39,734 nucleotides of DNA from an uncultured bacterium (GCA_902772905.1 CACYCL010000081.1:1-39734); one strand, 5' to 3'; shown: positions 1 through 7,556, numbered from the stretch's first letter. Made by a program: numbers and translations. Notes: generated by a model from the letters alone, not told the origin.

Positions 1-19
1 CCCCCCCCCCCCCCCCCCC
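1..19. repeat. poly-C run at the window edge
   Basis: The window opens with 19 consecutive C residues and then becomes ordinary sequence. A homopolymer of this length exactly at an end is most easily read as an assembly or sequencing artefact at a contig terminus. A genuine poly-C tract cannot be excluded from the sequence alone. Confidence 0.7.
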
Positions 20-31
20 AACATTCACAAA

Positions 32-88
32 ATGCACAAGGTAGCGTTGATTTTTCTGCTTTTCGGCGGTTTCTTCGCTGTGCATTAG
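32..88 (+). CDS. possible 18-aa hydrophobic micro-ORF
   Basis: ATG to TAG encodes MHKVALIFLLFGGFFAVH, which resembles a signal peptide or a single membrane helix. Its TAG stop overlaps the AGGAGAGG ribosome binding site of the next gene, so it could act as a leader or coupling peptide. No ribosome binding site of its own is visible, and the poly-C edge lies only 13 nt upstream. It may equally be chance or the remnant of a gene cut by the contig end. Confidence 0.2.
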   Translation: MHKVALIFLLFGGFFAVH

Positions 89-102
89 GAGAGGCCGCGA
101 AG

Positions 103-438
103 ATGAAGCCCATCATAGCATGTATCGTATTATTTGTTGCGCAGAATCTGTATGCGTCTGAGGGCTATGATGGTAACGGCATGGAATCATTGTGTATATG
201 GCTTATCGCGTTGGTTTTGGTTGTAGTATTGTGCATGATGTTCGCCTTTGCATGTGTGATGATGTGTGGGCGCAACAATCTGCCGAAAAAAGGTTCGCCG
301 AACAGTCAATGTCAGAATGATTCGACAACGCGGTCATGCGCCGATATTTTCGATGAGATGCGTCGTCGGAACAATGAGAAATTAGCCGGCACAACTCATG
401 ACGAGAACTTCTATCGAAGGGATCTATGTATTGAATAG
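103..438 (+). CDS. small predicted membrane protein, unknown function
   Basis: This is a 111-aa product that I do not recognise. The first 18 or so residues look like a cleavable signal peptide (MKPIIACIVLFVAQNLYAS). A strongly hydrophobic helix rich in Val, Leu, Met and Cys follows at about residues 31-54, and then a polar, charged tail. This suggests a single-pass membrane protein with a C-terminal soluble tail. The start is supported by AGGAGAGG about 8 nt upstream. The last 15 nt overlap the 3' end of the convergent cysteine-cluster gene on the minus strand. Being real is more likely than not, given the ribosome binding site and the signal/TM layout, but there is no family evidence. Confidence 0.5.
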   Translation: MKPIIACIVLFVAQNLYASEGYDGNGMESLCIWLIALVLVVVLCMMFAFACVMMCGRNNLPKKGSPNSQCQNDSTTRSCADIFDEMRRRNNEKLAGTTHDENFYRRDLCIE

Positions 439-810
439 TCGAGAGGGTGAAGGCGCATTCTCTGACATCAGCATGATTGCGGCTTTTGGTGGCACATGTC
501 TGAGCAATCGCAGCATGTCTTCTCTGTCTTTTGCTGCATCTAGCCTGTTGCGAAAGCGGTCCTTAAGCAGTTTGCACGACTCTTCCATTAGTGTATAATA
601 CTCCTCACGGGACATTTCCGCGGAAACCTTGGGATACATTCTTTCAACATTGCACACCTCAGGCCGCGACTCGTAGATGTCGCACAAGTTCGCGTCCGTG
701 AGGTGGCAACATACGCCATCACCTCGATCATACTGCACGAGCTGTTGGATGCCGCCAATAGATCGGCAGCAAAATCCACAGCAATCGCAGTTGAAGCGAG
801 GCCTGGCCAT
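424..810 (-). CDS. YkgJ-family cysteine-cluster protein (putative Zn/Fe-binding)
   Basis: This 128-aa protein has a dense cysteine cluster: C8, C10, C11, C14, C15, then C34, C35, C43 and C53. The last part has the C-x2-Y-x3-RP-x2-C arrangement typical of the YkgJ/UPF0153 family, whose members are proposed to chelate zinc or iron but lack a defined reaction. The start is chosen at 810 because the upstream TGA and this ATG share an A (TGATG), with GAGGAAG 6-7 nt before it. An in-frame upstream ATG would add 19 residues that overlap the previous gene. It is the last gene of a four-gene minus-strand operon and is translationally coupled to the Gly/Ala-rich protein gene. Family assignment is good, but its role in the operon is unknown. 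Confidence 0.8.
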   Translation of the reverse strand: MARPRFNCDCCGFCCRSIGGIQQLVQYDRGDGVCCHLTDANLCDIYESRPEVCNVERMYPKVSAEMSREEYYTLMEESCKLLKDRFRNRLDAAKDREDMLRLLRHVPPKAAIMLMSENAPSPSRLFNT

Positions 811-1925
811 CAGTCTACTTCCTCTTGCGGGAACGAACTTGAGGACTGAGACGATGGCATTCCGCACAGGTTTGGATAGCGTGAGGCAACGTCCGACGAA
901 TCGTTCTGCGGCTTCTTTCCCTTCCCAATGAGCTTTTCTGTCGCATGAAGGATATCTTCCGACTCGCTTGTGAGTGCGCCATTGTCAGCCAAAAGCGGCG
1001 TGTCGAGAATTGCCTTGATAGCCTTCATGGTGGAGAGTAGTGCTGCAATGGCATTCTTTGAGTTCTCGGAGTATTTGGCATAGTCCGTGCCCTCGTTCTT
1101 GATGATATTCGCAAGCGCGTCGATTTGAGGCAGGACTAGCAACTCCAGCTTTACGAGGACACGTGTAAATAGATCCGCACGATTGGCTATGCCATTGCAG
1201 GCGGAAACCATTACGTTGACCTCAGCCTCGGCTTCCTGGACCTTCGCTAGGTTGGAGTAGGCGTTGTCTAGGTTCGCACTTGCCTTTGCGCCCATTACCG
1301 CGCCAAGAACAAGAAGCGCCGGACCGGCAACGACACCGCCAAGAACGGCCAAGCCGCCTGCCATGCCAAGACCTCCAGCAGCCAGCGCACCGCCGCCAAA
1401 GAACGCCAATGTGGCGTTCGTCGCCGCTGCTCCGCTAAGACCGGCAATTGCAGTGCCGGTCGAAGCAGCCGCAAATGCGCCAGCAGCGCTGTATGCACCA
1501 AACGCGACAGCTCCGCCAGCCACAGCACCGCCCATAGTCCCCTTTACAAACGATGTGGCGAGTATGCTGATTTCCTTGAGCTGTGCAAAGTTTTGCTTGT
1601 CGATCTTGAACTTGCCGAGTTCGTCCATTCCTCTCGATTCTGCGAGTTCAATGTTCTTGATCATGTCAAACAATGTGACGAACTTGCTGACTGGAACCTC
1701 GCAGACGTGAAGCTTCTTGGTTCCCAGGCGCTCAAGTGCACCCTTTGACTTGTCGCGGGCCTGCTGAAGCCTGTCCGTGATGTACTGCTGAAGTCTACGG
1801 GCACGTTCGTTGACGTCATTGGCTTTGTTGTTGTTTGAAACCGCCTTGCCGCCTTTGAAGATGCCCCAGCCGCCAGCGCCTGCTGCTGCCGCGCCTAGGA
1901 TAATCGGGATAAGTGGAAGTGCCAT
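810..1925 (-). CDS. Gly/Ala-rich hydrophobic protein, unknown function
   Basis: This 371-aa protein has an N-terminal hydrophobic Gly/Ala stretch (residues about 3-27), then a charged helical segment likely to form a coiled coil (about 37-66). A long Gly/Ala/Thr-rich hydrophobic region follows (about 130-215), containing motifs such as GTAIAGLSGAAATNATLAF and GGLGMAGGLAVLGGVVAGP. The C-terminal part is helical and ends in a low-complexity Ser-rich tail. The glycine-zipper-like central region resembles membrane-inserting or pore-like segments. I recall similar uncharacterised proteins in other bacteria but cannot name a characterised family. AAAGGAG lies 8 nt before the ATG. It is third in the operon, 33 nt after the TerB-like gene, and overlaps the YkgJ-type gene. 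Function is unknown; a membrane-active effector or scaffold is inference only. Confidence 0.75.
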   Translation of the reverse strand: MALPLIPIILGAAAAGAGGWGIFKGGKAVSNNNKANDVNERARRLQQYITDRLQQARDKSKGALERLGTKKLHVCEVPVSKFVTLFDMIKNIELAESRGMDELGKFKIDKQNFAQLKEISILATSFVKGTMGGAVAGGAVAFGAYSAAGAFAAASTGTAIAGLSGAAATNATLAFFGGGALAAGGLGMAGGLAVLGGVVAGPALLVLGAVMGAKASANLDNAYSNLAKVQEAEAEVNVMVSACNGIANRADLFTRVLVKLELLVLPQIDALANIIKNEGTDYAKYSENSKNAIAALLSTMKAIKAILDTPLLADNGALTSESEDILHATEKLIGKGKKPQNDSSDVASRYPNLCGMPSSQSSSSFPQEEVD

Positions 1926-1958
1926 GATTATTTCTCCTTTCTGCTAGCTCAATTATGC

Positions 1959-2708
1959 TTATATGTTGACGATGAATTCTTTGAAGGAATCGACGAGGCA
2001 TTTTATTGAATCCTCTATTGCGCGACGCTCTTCGGCGGACGTGCTGTTCGCAAGTTGAGCCTGAGCATCGTCGATTTCTGCACAGCGCTCCTCGACCTCG
2101 ATGAGAAATGCGTCGGGAACTTGGGTGTCTGCACCAAATCCCTTTGGCTTGTCTCTGGCCTCGTCTTTCGACACCATGTTGGCCATTTTAGTGGCCGCAC
2201 CAAGTATGAAGAGCGCAGGAGCGGCGACGATGTTGCCGACGAGACTGGCCGCCGCTGAAACTTCGAAGGCAGACACGCCGTTGATTGCCGTTTGAAGCCC
2301 TTTGACTAGCGTCCTTTCGAAGTCGGAATACTCTCCATCTGCCATGCAGATGCTTGTCCACACGGCAAATGCCTTTCGGCAGTCGATTTTGCTGCACTGT
2401 ATGGCGACCACGTCCTTCGACACTTTTGACAAAAAGGCCTTGACGAGTTCCCTCTCTGAGTAGAAGGCGCGCAGGATGGCAAACTTCCTTGCATCTTCCA
2501 CTACGCTTTCGATGAGTTCCGTCGTTTCGTCGTCCCCCATTTTCAGCCCCTGCAAGGCGCACAGGGTCTTCTTGAAGACCTCGCGCTCCTCTTTGGTCAC
2601 ATCTTTGTCGGACGCGGCTATAAGATAGGCAATACGCAGTATTGCCGTGTTTGCCTTTGCACTCCCGGATGCGGGATTCTCGGCTTTTTGCATTGTTGTT
2701 GTATTCAT
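1959..2708 (-). CDS. TerB-like domain protein with C-terminal hydrophobic segment
   Basis: This 249-aa protein has two helical units of TerB-fold style. The first is around residues 27-45 (AYLIAASDKDVTKEER) and the second around 113-138 (ICMADGEYSDFERTL). Each has the acidic D-G/D-x-x-x-x-E-E/R pattern seen at the first helix turn of TerB-like (tellurite resistance, DjlA-type) domains. A Gly/Ala-rich hydrophobic segment follows at about 149-172 and could associate with a membrane, then an acidic helical tail. TerB-like domains often occur in membrane-linked stress or phage-defence clusters, but no biochemical role follows from the sequence. The start has AAAGGAAAAC directly upstream, 20 nt after the 521-aa protein gene. 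The domain call is by eye and moderate; operon membership is clear. Confidence 0.6.
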   Translation of the reverse strand: MNTTTMQKAENPASGSAKANTAILRIAYLIAASDKDVTKEEREVFKKTLCALQGLKMGDDETTELIESVVEDARKFAILRAFYSERELVKAFLSKVSKDVVAIQCSKIDCRKAFAVWTSICMADGEYSDFERTLVKGLQTAINGVSAFEVSAAASLVGNIVAAPALFILGAATKMANMVSKDEARDKPKGFGADTQVPDAFLIEVEERCAEIDDAQAQLANSTSAEERRAIEDSIKCLVDSFKEFIVNI

Positions 2709-2728
2709 GTTTTCCTTTCTTGTATGGA

Positions 2729-4294
2729 CTACAAAATAATAGGCTCGTTAGATGCCATCAAGCTGTCAAACTCCGCTCTATTGGCAAACTGTGGCTTTTC
2801 GCCTAAAGCTTCGGTAATTTTGTTTGTGGCGGCAATGTATCCATCTATATCGCCTATCTGCAATGTGGATTTTATCTCGGCGAAAGTGTCATCAAAGAAC
2901 TGGCGTTTCTCTTGCAGATACATCTCGATGTTCTCCTCAAGTTCGCGCCTGAACTCCTTGAGCATTTTGATGGACTCTGCACATTGCTTTTCAATGTGGA
3001 TTCTGCGTTCTCTGGCTTCTTTGGCGGCCTTGAGGCTGTTGGAGAGTATTTTGTACGATGCAGAGCTCAAGGCGTATCCAATCATGCTTCCAGCCAGCGC
3101 CCCTGCAACTGGAATTGGGATGAGTGCTTGGCCTATGACGGCGTAAAGGGAACTGTTGACTATGCCGAATCCCTTCTCGCCAAGTTCCTCAAGGCACTGC
3201 GTGCCGTCAATCGTTCCGTCGAAGTAGCGCACGAGCGACTTGCCGGCTTCAAACGTTGCCGTAGCTATGTACGCCGGCAAATTCGTTTCCGCAAGCGCTC
3301 TTATGGATTTTGACGGTGCATTCTGCGCCGCGCCCTTGATCGCCGAACCGACGAATCCCGTGCCATAGCTCAACATTGCGGCTCCAGCCGTGTCCTTGGT
3401 CACGTCAACCGCAGCCTTCTTCACGTCCTTTTCTCCGCAGAAGAACGCAACGGCATTCCTGACGATTGAGATGCCGCCACCAATGGCCGCACCCATCTTC
3501 GCCTGTTCAACGCCCGCTCTGTGCGCAATTCTGACGACATCCTTGGCAGTGGACATCCCGGGGTTCTGGCGAGCTTCCATCGCCTCGCTGTTCGACACCA
3601 TGCTCTTGCGCAGATTTTTGCTGAGCTTTCTGCACTTGTCAAGCTCCGCCTGCTTCGCTGCGGCGACATCGGCCTTTCCCTCTGCTTTGAGACGCTCAAT
3701 CTGCTTTTCCAGCGAAGAGATGCGTTCGCCAAGCTCGGCTTTCATGCCGTCGAAGTAGTCGCGTGGCACGAGTATTTTGCAATTGTTGTCGATGTATTTC
3801 TGATAGCTCTTCCCTAGCATCTTGTCGACGGCGGCCTTTGGCGACGATCCGACAAATTTCATCTGTGCGCTGCTTCCTGGAACGGGATTGCCCGCCGCGT
3901 CAACTTCGCTTGTGATGTCGAATAGCTGGTCGTTGACATGACCTGGAATGTCGTCAGTCCGCATGGTCGTGGGCTTCTTGCCTGCGATCGCCTCTTCGGC
4001 TCGTCTCCGAGCGACTTCTTTAACTTCTGCGGAAAAGCCAGCCTGCTGCTTGAGGTTACTATCCCTGAACTCTGGATTCACCTTGGATTGGCTTATCTGC
4101 TTGAGTCCTCTTTTAAGCGTCTGCCCTGCTTCGTTGTCTATGCCGCTGTAGGCGACGAAATGCTCCTTGACTCCGCTGCCATACCGTGAAACGACATCTG
4201 AAGCCGCACCGGCAAGTCCGGCATTTATTGTTGAGTCAGCATGGGCCTTCTTTCTTTTTGCCGCCTTTTCGCCGTACTTTTTCACATCTGCCAT
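2729..4294 (-). CDS. 521-aa hydrophobic/coiled-coil protein, unknown function
   Basis: This is the first gene of the four-gene minus-strand operon. The N-terminal region (about 1-180) is polar, with a KxYGEKAAKRKKAHADS-type opening. A strongly predicted coiled coil follows at about 185-235 (ERISSLEKQIERLKAEGKAD). Two Gly/Ala-rich hydrophobic blocks lie at about 265-325 (GAAIGGGISIVRNAVAFF) and 380-412 (IGQALIPIPVAGALAGSMIG), and a helical charged C-terminus at about 413-470. The layout suggests a membrane-associated protein with glycine-zipper helices flanked by coiled coils. I recall uncharacterised homologues in gut bacteria but no defined function. The ATG at 4294 is preceded only by a weak AGGAT. 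Transcription probably comes from the consensus promoter at 4677-4706, through a leader containing a terminator-like hairpin. Confidence 0.75.
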   Translation of the reverse strand: MADVKKYGEKAAKRKKAHADSTINAGLAGAASDVVSRYGSGVKEHFVAYSGIDNEAGQTLKRGLKQISQSKVNPEFRDSNLKQQAGFSAEVKEVARRRAEEAIAGKKPTTMRTDDIPGHVNDQLFDITSEVDAAGNPVPGSSAQMKFVGSSPKAAVDKMLGKSYQKYIDNNCKILVPRDYFDGMKAELGERISSLEKQIERLKAEGKADVAAAKQAELDKCRKLSKNLRKSMVSNSEAMEARQNPGMSTAKDVVRIAHRAGVEQAKMGAAIGGGISIVRNAVAFFCGEKDVKKAAVDVTKDTAGAAMLSYGTGFVGSAIKGAAQNAPSKSIRALAETNLPAYIATATFEAGKSLVRYFDGTIDGTQCLEELGEKGFGIVNSSLYAVIGQALIPIPVAGALAGSMIGYALSSASYKILSNSLKAAKEARERRIHIEKQCAESIKMLKEFRRELEENIEMYLQEKRQFFDDTFAEIKSTLQIGDIDGYIAATNKITEALGEKPQFANRAEFDSLMASNEPIIL

Positions 4295-4394
4295 TTTGAG
4301 ATCCTGTTTGTGCCCCTACTTCATTTAACGCCGCAATGACGGGGTCGTCCTCGTGACGTCTTGCTATGCAGCGGTCAGACACGATCCGAGGAAA

Positions 4395-4669
4395 CAGAAA
4401 ACCTCCCTTCGTGTCTCGAGGGAGGTCGTAGTACTTACCTTATCGGAAACACAAAGAGAGGCAAACGCATAACGCGTCATCTCTGCCAAGTGCCATCCGA
4501 TGCGGAAGTGTACTACGTTTCCCTCGATGACTGCTTTGCAGCATTCAAATTTTTCTGTCGCGCTCCATTAACTGTCTAATGTGGCGACCGTAACGAGGCA
4601 TCAGCCTCGCCTATGTCCGTTTTCCTGAACTGTGGCTTAGTCCTTTCTCATCCTGCTTGTTGTTGAAAA
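4395..4669 (-). ncRNA. candidate small RNA or attenuated leader of the four-gene operon
   Basis: A minus-strand transcript starting at about 4669 (7 nt after the -10 of the promoter at 4677-4706) would run about 275 nt to the terminator hairpin at 4403-4428. It contains the perfect hairpin CGAGGC-loop-GCCTCG at 4594-4609. No coding sequence with a ribosome binding site is visible in it. It could be an independent non-coding RNA, or a 5' leader whose terminator controls read-through into the 521-aa protein gene. The sequence does not resemble a known RNA family that I can recognise. Confidence 0.35.
4403..4428 (-). terminator. intrinsic terminator or attenuator hairpin
   Basis: An 8-bp perfect stem (ACCTCCCT / AGGGAGGT) with a 10-nt loop is followed, on the minus strand, by the U-rich tract TTTTCTGTTTCC. 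This is a typical rho-independent terminator arrangement. It lies about 100 nt upstream of the four-gene operon and downstream of a strong promoter, so it could end a small RNA or act as an attenuator. Confidence 0.55.
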
Positions 4670-4676
4670 CGCCGAT

Positions 4677-4706
4677 ATTGTACCACAGGTGTTGGCACGC
4701 CGTCAA
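4677..4706 (-). promoter_or_regulatory. consensus promoter upstream of the four-gene operon
   Basis: On the minus strand there is TTGACG (-35, 4706-4701), an 18-nt spacer, and TACAAT (-10, 4682-4677), preceded by TGTGG (extended -10). The 18-nt spacer and TGG extension match the other promoters in this window. It should drive transcription toward the minus-strand operon that starts at 4294. Confidence 0.65.
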
Positions 4707-4886
4707 TAACCAAGACGCAGGGTGTTGCGAGATGAGCAAAATGGGAAAGTTCAAAGTTCGCCTGCAGCTTCCACATTGCCGCCGGACGGCGACCACGCAC
4801 CCACATGAGGGGGCTTTTCGAGTCAATTGAATATTTCTCGTCCTTTTTGGCATGTTTTTTGGTCCAAAGGGCAAAGTCGACGCCAA

Positions 4887-4914
4887 TATATAACGCGCGC
4901 GCGGTCATTATATA
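4887..4914. repeat. AT/CG palindrome with alternating CG core
   Basis: TATATAA (4887-4893) and TTATATA (4908-4914) form an inverted repeat around a core containing ten alternating C and G bases (4894-4903). Its minus strand also reads TATATAAT, a possible -10. It could be an operator, a cruciform or a Z-DNA-prone element. No protein-binding evidence is available from the sequence. Confidence 0.4.
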
Positions 4915-4983
4915 CAACGAGTCTGGCAATGGAACAGCATGAGACTTCCAAGGGATTTTACTTACTTATGCGGGTTGTGTGGA

Positions 4984-6099
4984 TTAGCCTGCGATCCAGC
5001 GGCCGATGAAGGGGATTTTTCGCAGCAGCACTCCGGCAGCTGAGGCCAAGATGTAAGTTGTGATGGCAGTCAGAATCATTGTGGCTGGCGGTGAGAAGAA
5101 TTGACGGTAGTATCCGACGACAGGCACCAGAACCAGCATATGCAGTAGATACGTGCCGTAGCTTGCTTCTGAGAGCGGACGCACCACGCGCCTGTAGAAC
5201 ACGCCAGAGAAGTTGAACTTGCGGGCAATTAGGAAGTAGGCTACCGTCATGAGCGCGATGCCGAATCCGCAGAACTCCCAGCTGGTTTCAAGGTCCAAGG
5301 CAAAGGCGTACGGACGCAGGACTGGATAGCCCGCGCAGTCCGGAATGCGGAAATAGAAGAGACTCCACACGATGGCCATGCCAACAGTCCAGATTGGCGC
5401 AGCGAGTGCGAGCGTTTTGCGCCATGTGAACGCTGGAACGAAGCGGCGGAAATAGAAGCCAAGCAGCATATAGCCGAAGAAGCCGCTTACGTAGTAGAAT
5501 GCGCCATAGCGGTTCCATGGAGCCTCGCCCCAGAGAAACGGCACGGGGCCGAACTCAGGCGCGCCGAACTTTGCCAGCCAGAAACGGCGGATGAAGGGGA
5601 AAAGCGTAGTGATGAACCATAGGATCAGCCAGCCGCGCACTTCTTCCTTGGAGGCTTTTTCCGCCCAGGGCGAGAGAAGCGGCATAAGAAGGTAGAGGCC
5701 TATGAGCATGAAGACGAACCAGAGGTGCCCGCCCGCAAACGGGAAGTTGAACGGCAGACGCGCCCAATCCCCCCACGCCGCCGTGTAGATGCACATCCAC
5801 ACGACGTAAGGCACGAATACGCGCACAAGACGACGGCGGAAGAATTCGCCGGTTGGCCGCGTGACGGGGAAGAGCAGGTAGCTTGACGTCATGACGAACA
5901 GCGGCACACAGGCGTGGCAAAGAGAATCCAGCAACGAAGACCAGAAAGCTGCAGACTTCGACATGAAGAACGTGTTTCCGTCCGCATCAAAATAGAAAGG
6001 TTCGCATGCATGCACACCCATTACCATGAAACATGCTATGATTCTCAGCCAGTCCAGGAACACCACTCTCGATCCGTCAGCTCTCACGTCAGTTTTCAT
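4984..6099 (-). CDS. acyltransferase-3 family integral membrane protein
   Basis: This 371-aa polytopic membrane protein belongs to the acyltransferase family 3, whose members O-acylate cell-surface sugars such as peptidoglycan, O-antigen or exopolysaccharide. The N-terminus has the family signature LDWLRIIACFMVMGVH, with R19 and the conserved H30 in the first membrane helix. About ten hydrophobic segments follow. The length is normal for single-domain members without a C-terminal SGNH domain. The substrate cannot be told. A surface-glycan modification role would fit the exopolysaccharide locus 9 kb away, but they are not linked. The ATG lies 6 nt from the -10 of its own promoter, so no ribosome binding site can exist and the mRNA should be leaderless. 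It is divergent from aspartokinase. Confidence 0.85.
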   Translation of the reverse strand: MKTDVRADGSRVVFLDWLRIIACFMVMGVHACEPFYFDADGNTFFMSKSAAFWSSLLDSLCHACVPLFVMTSSYLLFPVTRPTGEFFRRRLVRVFVPYVVWMCIYTAAWGDWARLPFNFPFAGGHLWFVFMLIGLYLLMPLLSPWAEKASKEEVRGWLILWFITTLFPFIRRFWLAKFGAPEFGPVPFLWGEAPWNRYGAFYYVSGFFGYMLLGFYFRRFVPAFTWRKTLALAAPIWTVGMAIVWSLFYFRIPDCAGYPVLRPYAFALDLETSWEFCGFGIALMTVAYFLIARKFNFSGVFYRRVVRPLSEASYGTYLLHMLVLVPVVGYYRQFFSPPATMILTAITTYILASAAGVLLRKIPFIGRWIAG

Positions 6100-6105
6100 G
6101 CGCGT

Positions 6106-6135
6106 ATTCTATCAATAACGGTGGTGCGCTGTCAA
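6106..6135 (-). promoter_or_regulatory. promoter of the acyltransferase gene (leaderless)
   Basis: On the minus strand there is TTGACA (-35, perfect consensus, 6135-6130), an 18-nt spacer, and TAGAAT (-10, 6111-6106) with TTGA before it. The -10 ends 6 nt before the ATG at 6099, placing the predicted transcription start on or next to the A of the start codon. Confidence 0.7.
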
Positions 6136-6140
6136 TGATT

Positions 6141-6153
6141 TTTGGTATAATAC
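6141..6153 (+). promoter_or_regulatory. extended -10 promoter of lysC
   Basis: TTTGGTATAATAC has TATAAT at 6146-6151 and an extended TGG. No good -35 is visible at 17-18 nt. It lies only 10 nt from the -35 hexamer of the divergent acyltransferase promoter, so the two promoters probably compete for polymerase. The lysC leader would be about 20 nt with a ribosome binding site. Confidence 0.75.
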
Positions 6154-6177
6154 GCACTTCCAATGGAGAAGTAAAAG

Positions 6178-7542
6178 ATGAAGGTGTGCAAATTCGGCGG
6201 TTCTTCGCTTGCGAACGCGGCGCAGCTGAACAAGGTTATAGATATAGTCCTCGCAGACCCTGCGAGGCGGATTGTTGTTGTTTCTGCGCCTGGCAAGCGA
6301 CATGGTGGCGACACAAAGGTTACAGACCTGCTGATTAAGCTGGCGCAGACTGCGCTCAACGGCGAAAACACCGATCGTGCGTTTGGCGAGGTCGCCGAGC
6401 GCTATGCCGAGATCGCGTCAGAACTCAGGCTTGGCGACGAAATCGTGCAGCGTATCCAGGACGACTTGCGCTCGCGTCTGGAACAGTGCGCCTCGTTGCG
6501 CCCCGATGAGTTCATGGACCTCATGAAGGCGGCTGGAGAGGACAACAACGCCAAGCTTGTCGCCGTGGCTTTTGAGGCGCGTGGCAAGAAGGCGCGCTAT
6601 GCCAACCCGAGAGACACCGGCATGATCCTCACCGGCAGCTTTGGAGACGCCACGCTCGACCCGGAGAGCTACCAGAAGCTTGCCCGTGCTTTCTCTAACT
6701 TTGACGGGCTTGTCATATATCCGGGGTTCTTCGGCTATACGCGCGACGGCAAGGTGGCGACATTCCCGCGTGGCGGCAGCGACATAACAGGCTCCATCCT
6801 TGCGGCGGCGGTCTGCGCAGACGTCTACGAGAACTTCACCGACGTCGATTCTGTGTATCCGTGCGATCCGCGCATCGTCGAGGAGGTCAAGGAAGGCGAA
6901 GGCATCCCGACAATGACTTATCGCGAAATGCGCGAACTTGCGTACGCTGGTTTCGGCGTGTTCAACGATGATGCGGTCATTCCAGCGGTGCGTGCGCGCA
7001 TACCTATCAACATAAGGAACACAAACCATCCGTCCGAGCCTGGCACGATGATACAGCAGTCGCGCCGCGTGGTTCCTGGAACGGTCGTTGGGGTCGCTTC
7101 GGCTGACGGGTTTGCAAACATCGTGGTAGAAAAGTACCTCATGAATCGCGAGGTTGGCTTTGGGCGCAGGCTTCTTCAGGTTCTTGAAGACGAGGGAATT
7201 TCATACGAGCACATGCCGTCAGGCGTCGACTCTCAGTGCGTTGTCGTAAAGGAGCAGTTCCTTCCAAAGGCGAGGGAGCACAGGATTGTGTCGCTCCTAA
7301 AGTCGGCGCTCAACCCTGATTTCGTCACCGTAGAGCGCGATCTCACTATGCTCATGGTTGTTGGCGAGGGCATGTGCTACACGCCAGGAATGCTTGCAAA
7401 GGCGTGTCTCGCTCTTGCCTCGGCAGGAATCTCTATGTCCATGGTAAACCAGGGATCGTCCGAGGTGTCGTTCATGATTGCCATACGCACGGCAGACCGC
7501 AATGCTGCGGTGCGCGCCCTGTACAAGGCGTTTTTCTGCTGA
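6178..7542 (+). CDS. lysC: aspartate kinase
   Basis: Aspartokinase phosphorylates L-aspartate to aspartyl-4-phosphate, the first step to lysine, diaminopimelate, methionine and threonine. The 454-aa protein opens with the kinase motif KFGGSS (residues 5-10). It contains the catalytic-domain segment FPRGGSDITGSILAAAV (about 198-214) and the FTDVDSVYPCDPRIV motif that follows. The C-terminal third has two ACT-type regulatory units, including VVGEGMCYTPGMLAKA and the SMVNQGSSEVSFMI segment, indicating feedback control by an end-product amino acid. The length fits monofunctional LysC. GGAGAAG stands 7 nt before the ATG. The homolog is clear; which amino acid inhibits it is not determined. Confidence 0.93.
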   Translation: MKVCKFGGSSLANAAQLNKVIDIVLADPARRIVVVSAPGKRHGGDTKVTDLLIKLAQTALNGENTDRAFGEVAERYAEIASELRLGDEIVQRIQDDLRSRLEQCASLRPDEFMDLMKAAGEDNNAKLVAVAFEARGKKARYANPRDTGMILTGSFGDATLDPESYQKLARAFSNFDGLVIYPGFFGYTRDGKVATFPRGGSDITGSILAAAVCADVYENFTDVDSVYPCDPRIVEEVKEGEGIPTMTYREMRELAYAGFGVFNDDAVIPAVRARIPINIRNTNHPSEPGTMIQQSRRVVPGTVVGVASADGFANIVVEKYLMNREVGFGRRLLQVLEDEGISYEHMPSGVDSQCVVVKEQFLPKAREHRIVSLLKSALNPDFVTVERDLTMLMVVGEGMCYTPGMLAKACLALASAGISMSMVNQGSSEVSFMIAIRTADRNAAVRALYKAFFC

Positions 7543-7556
7543 GGTGCTAGGTTGCC

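Larger units (their letters stand above)
4295..4983. other. 689-bp intergenic region without a convincing gene
   Basis: The interval between two minus-strand units holds, from right to left: an AT/CG palindrome (4887-4914), a consensus minus-strand promoter (4677-4706), a perfect CGAGGC/GCCTCG hairpin (4594-4609) and an intrinsic terminator on the minus strand (4403-4428). Open frames exist on both strands. The longest minus-strand one (4648-4929, TTG or ATG start) lacks a ribosome binding site, overlaps the promoter and resembles no family. I saw no tRNA, tmRNA, RNase P or SRP RNA signature. Confidence 0.6.

Noticed and set aside
576..599. Plus-strand TTGCAC ... TATAAT promoter-like sequence (antisense)
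   Set aside because: It lies inside the YkgJ-type gene, where TATTATACAC simply encodes Tyr-Tyr-Thr on the other strand; the spacer is 16 nt rather than 18 and no gene follows.
4361..4579. 72-codon plus-strand open frame in the intergenic region
   Set aside because: Opposite to the local transcription, crosses the terminator hairpin, no ribosome binding site and no protein-like features.
4648..4929. 93-codon minus-strand open frame with TTG or ATG start
   Set aside because: No ribosome binding site, no recognisable motif, runs through the consensus promoter at 4677-4706 and the CG palindrome; more likely non-coding.
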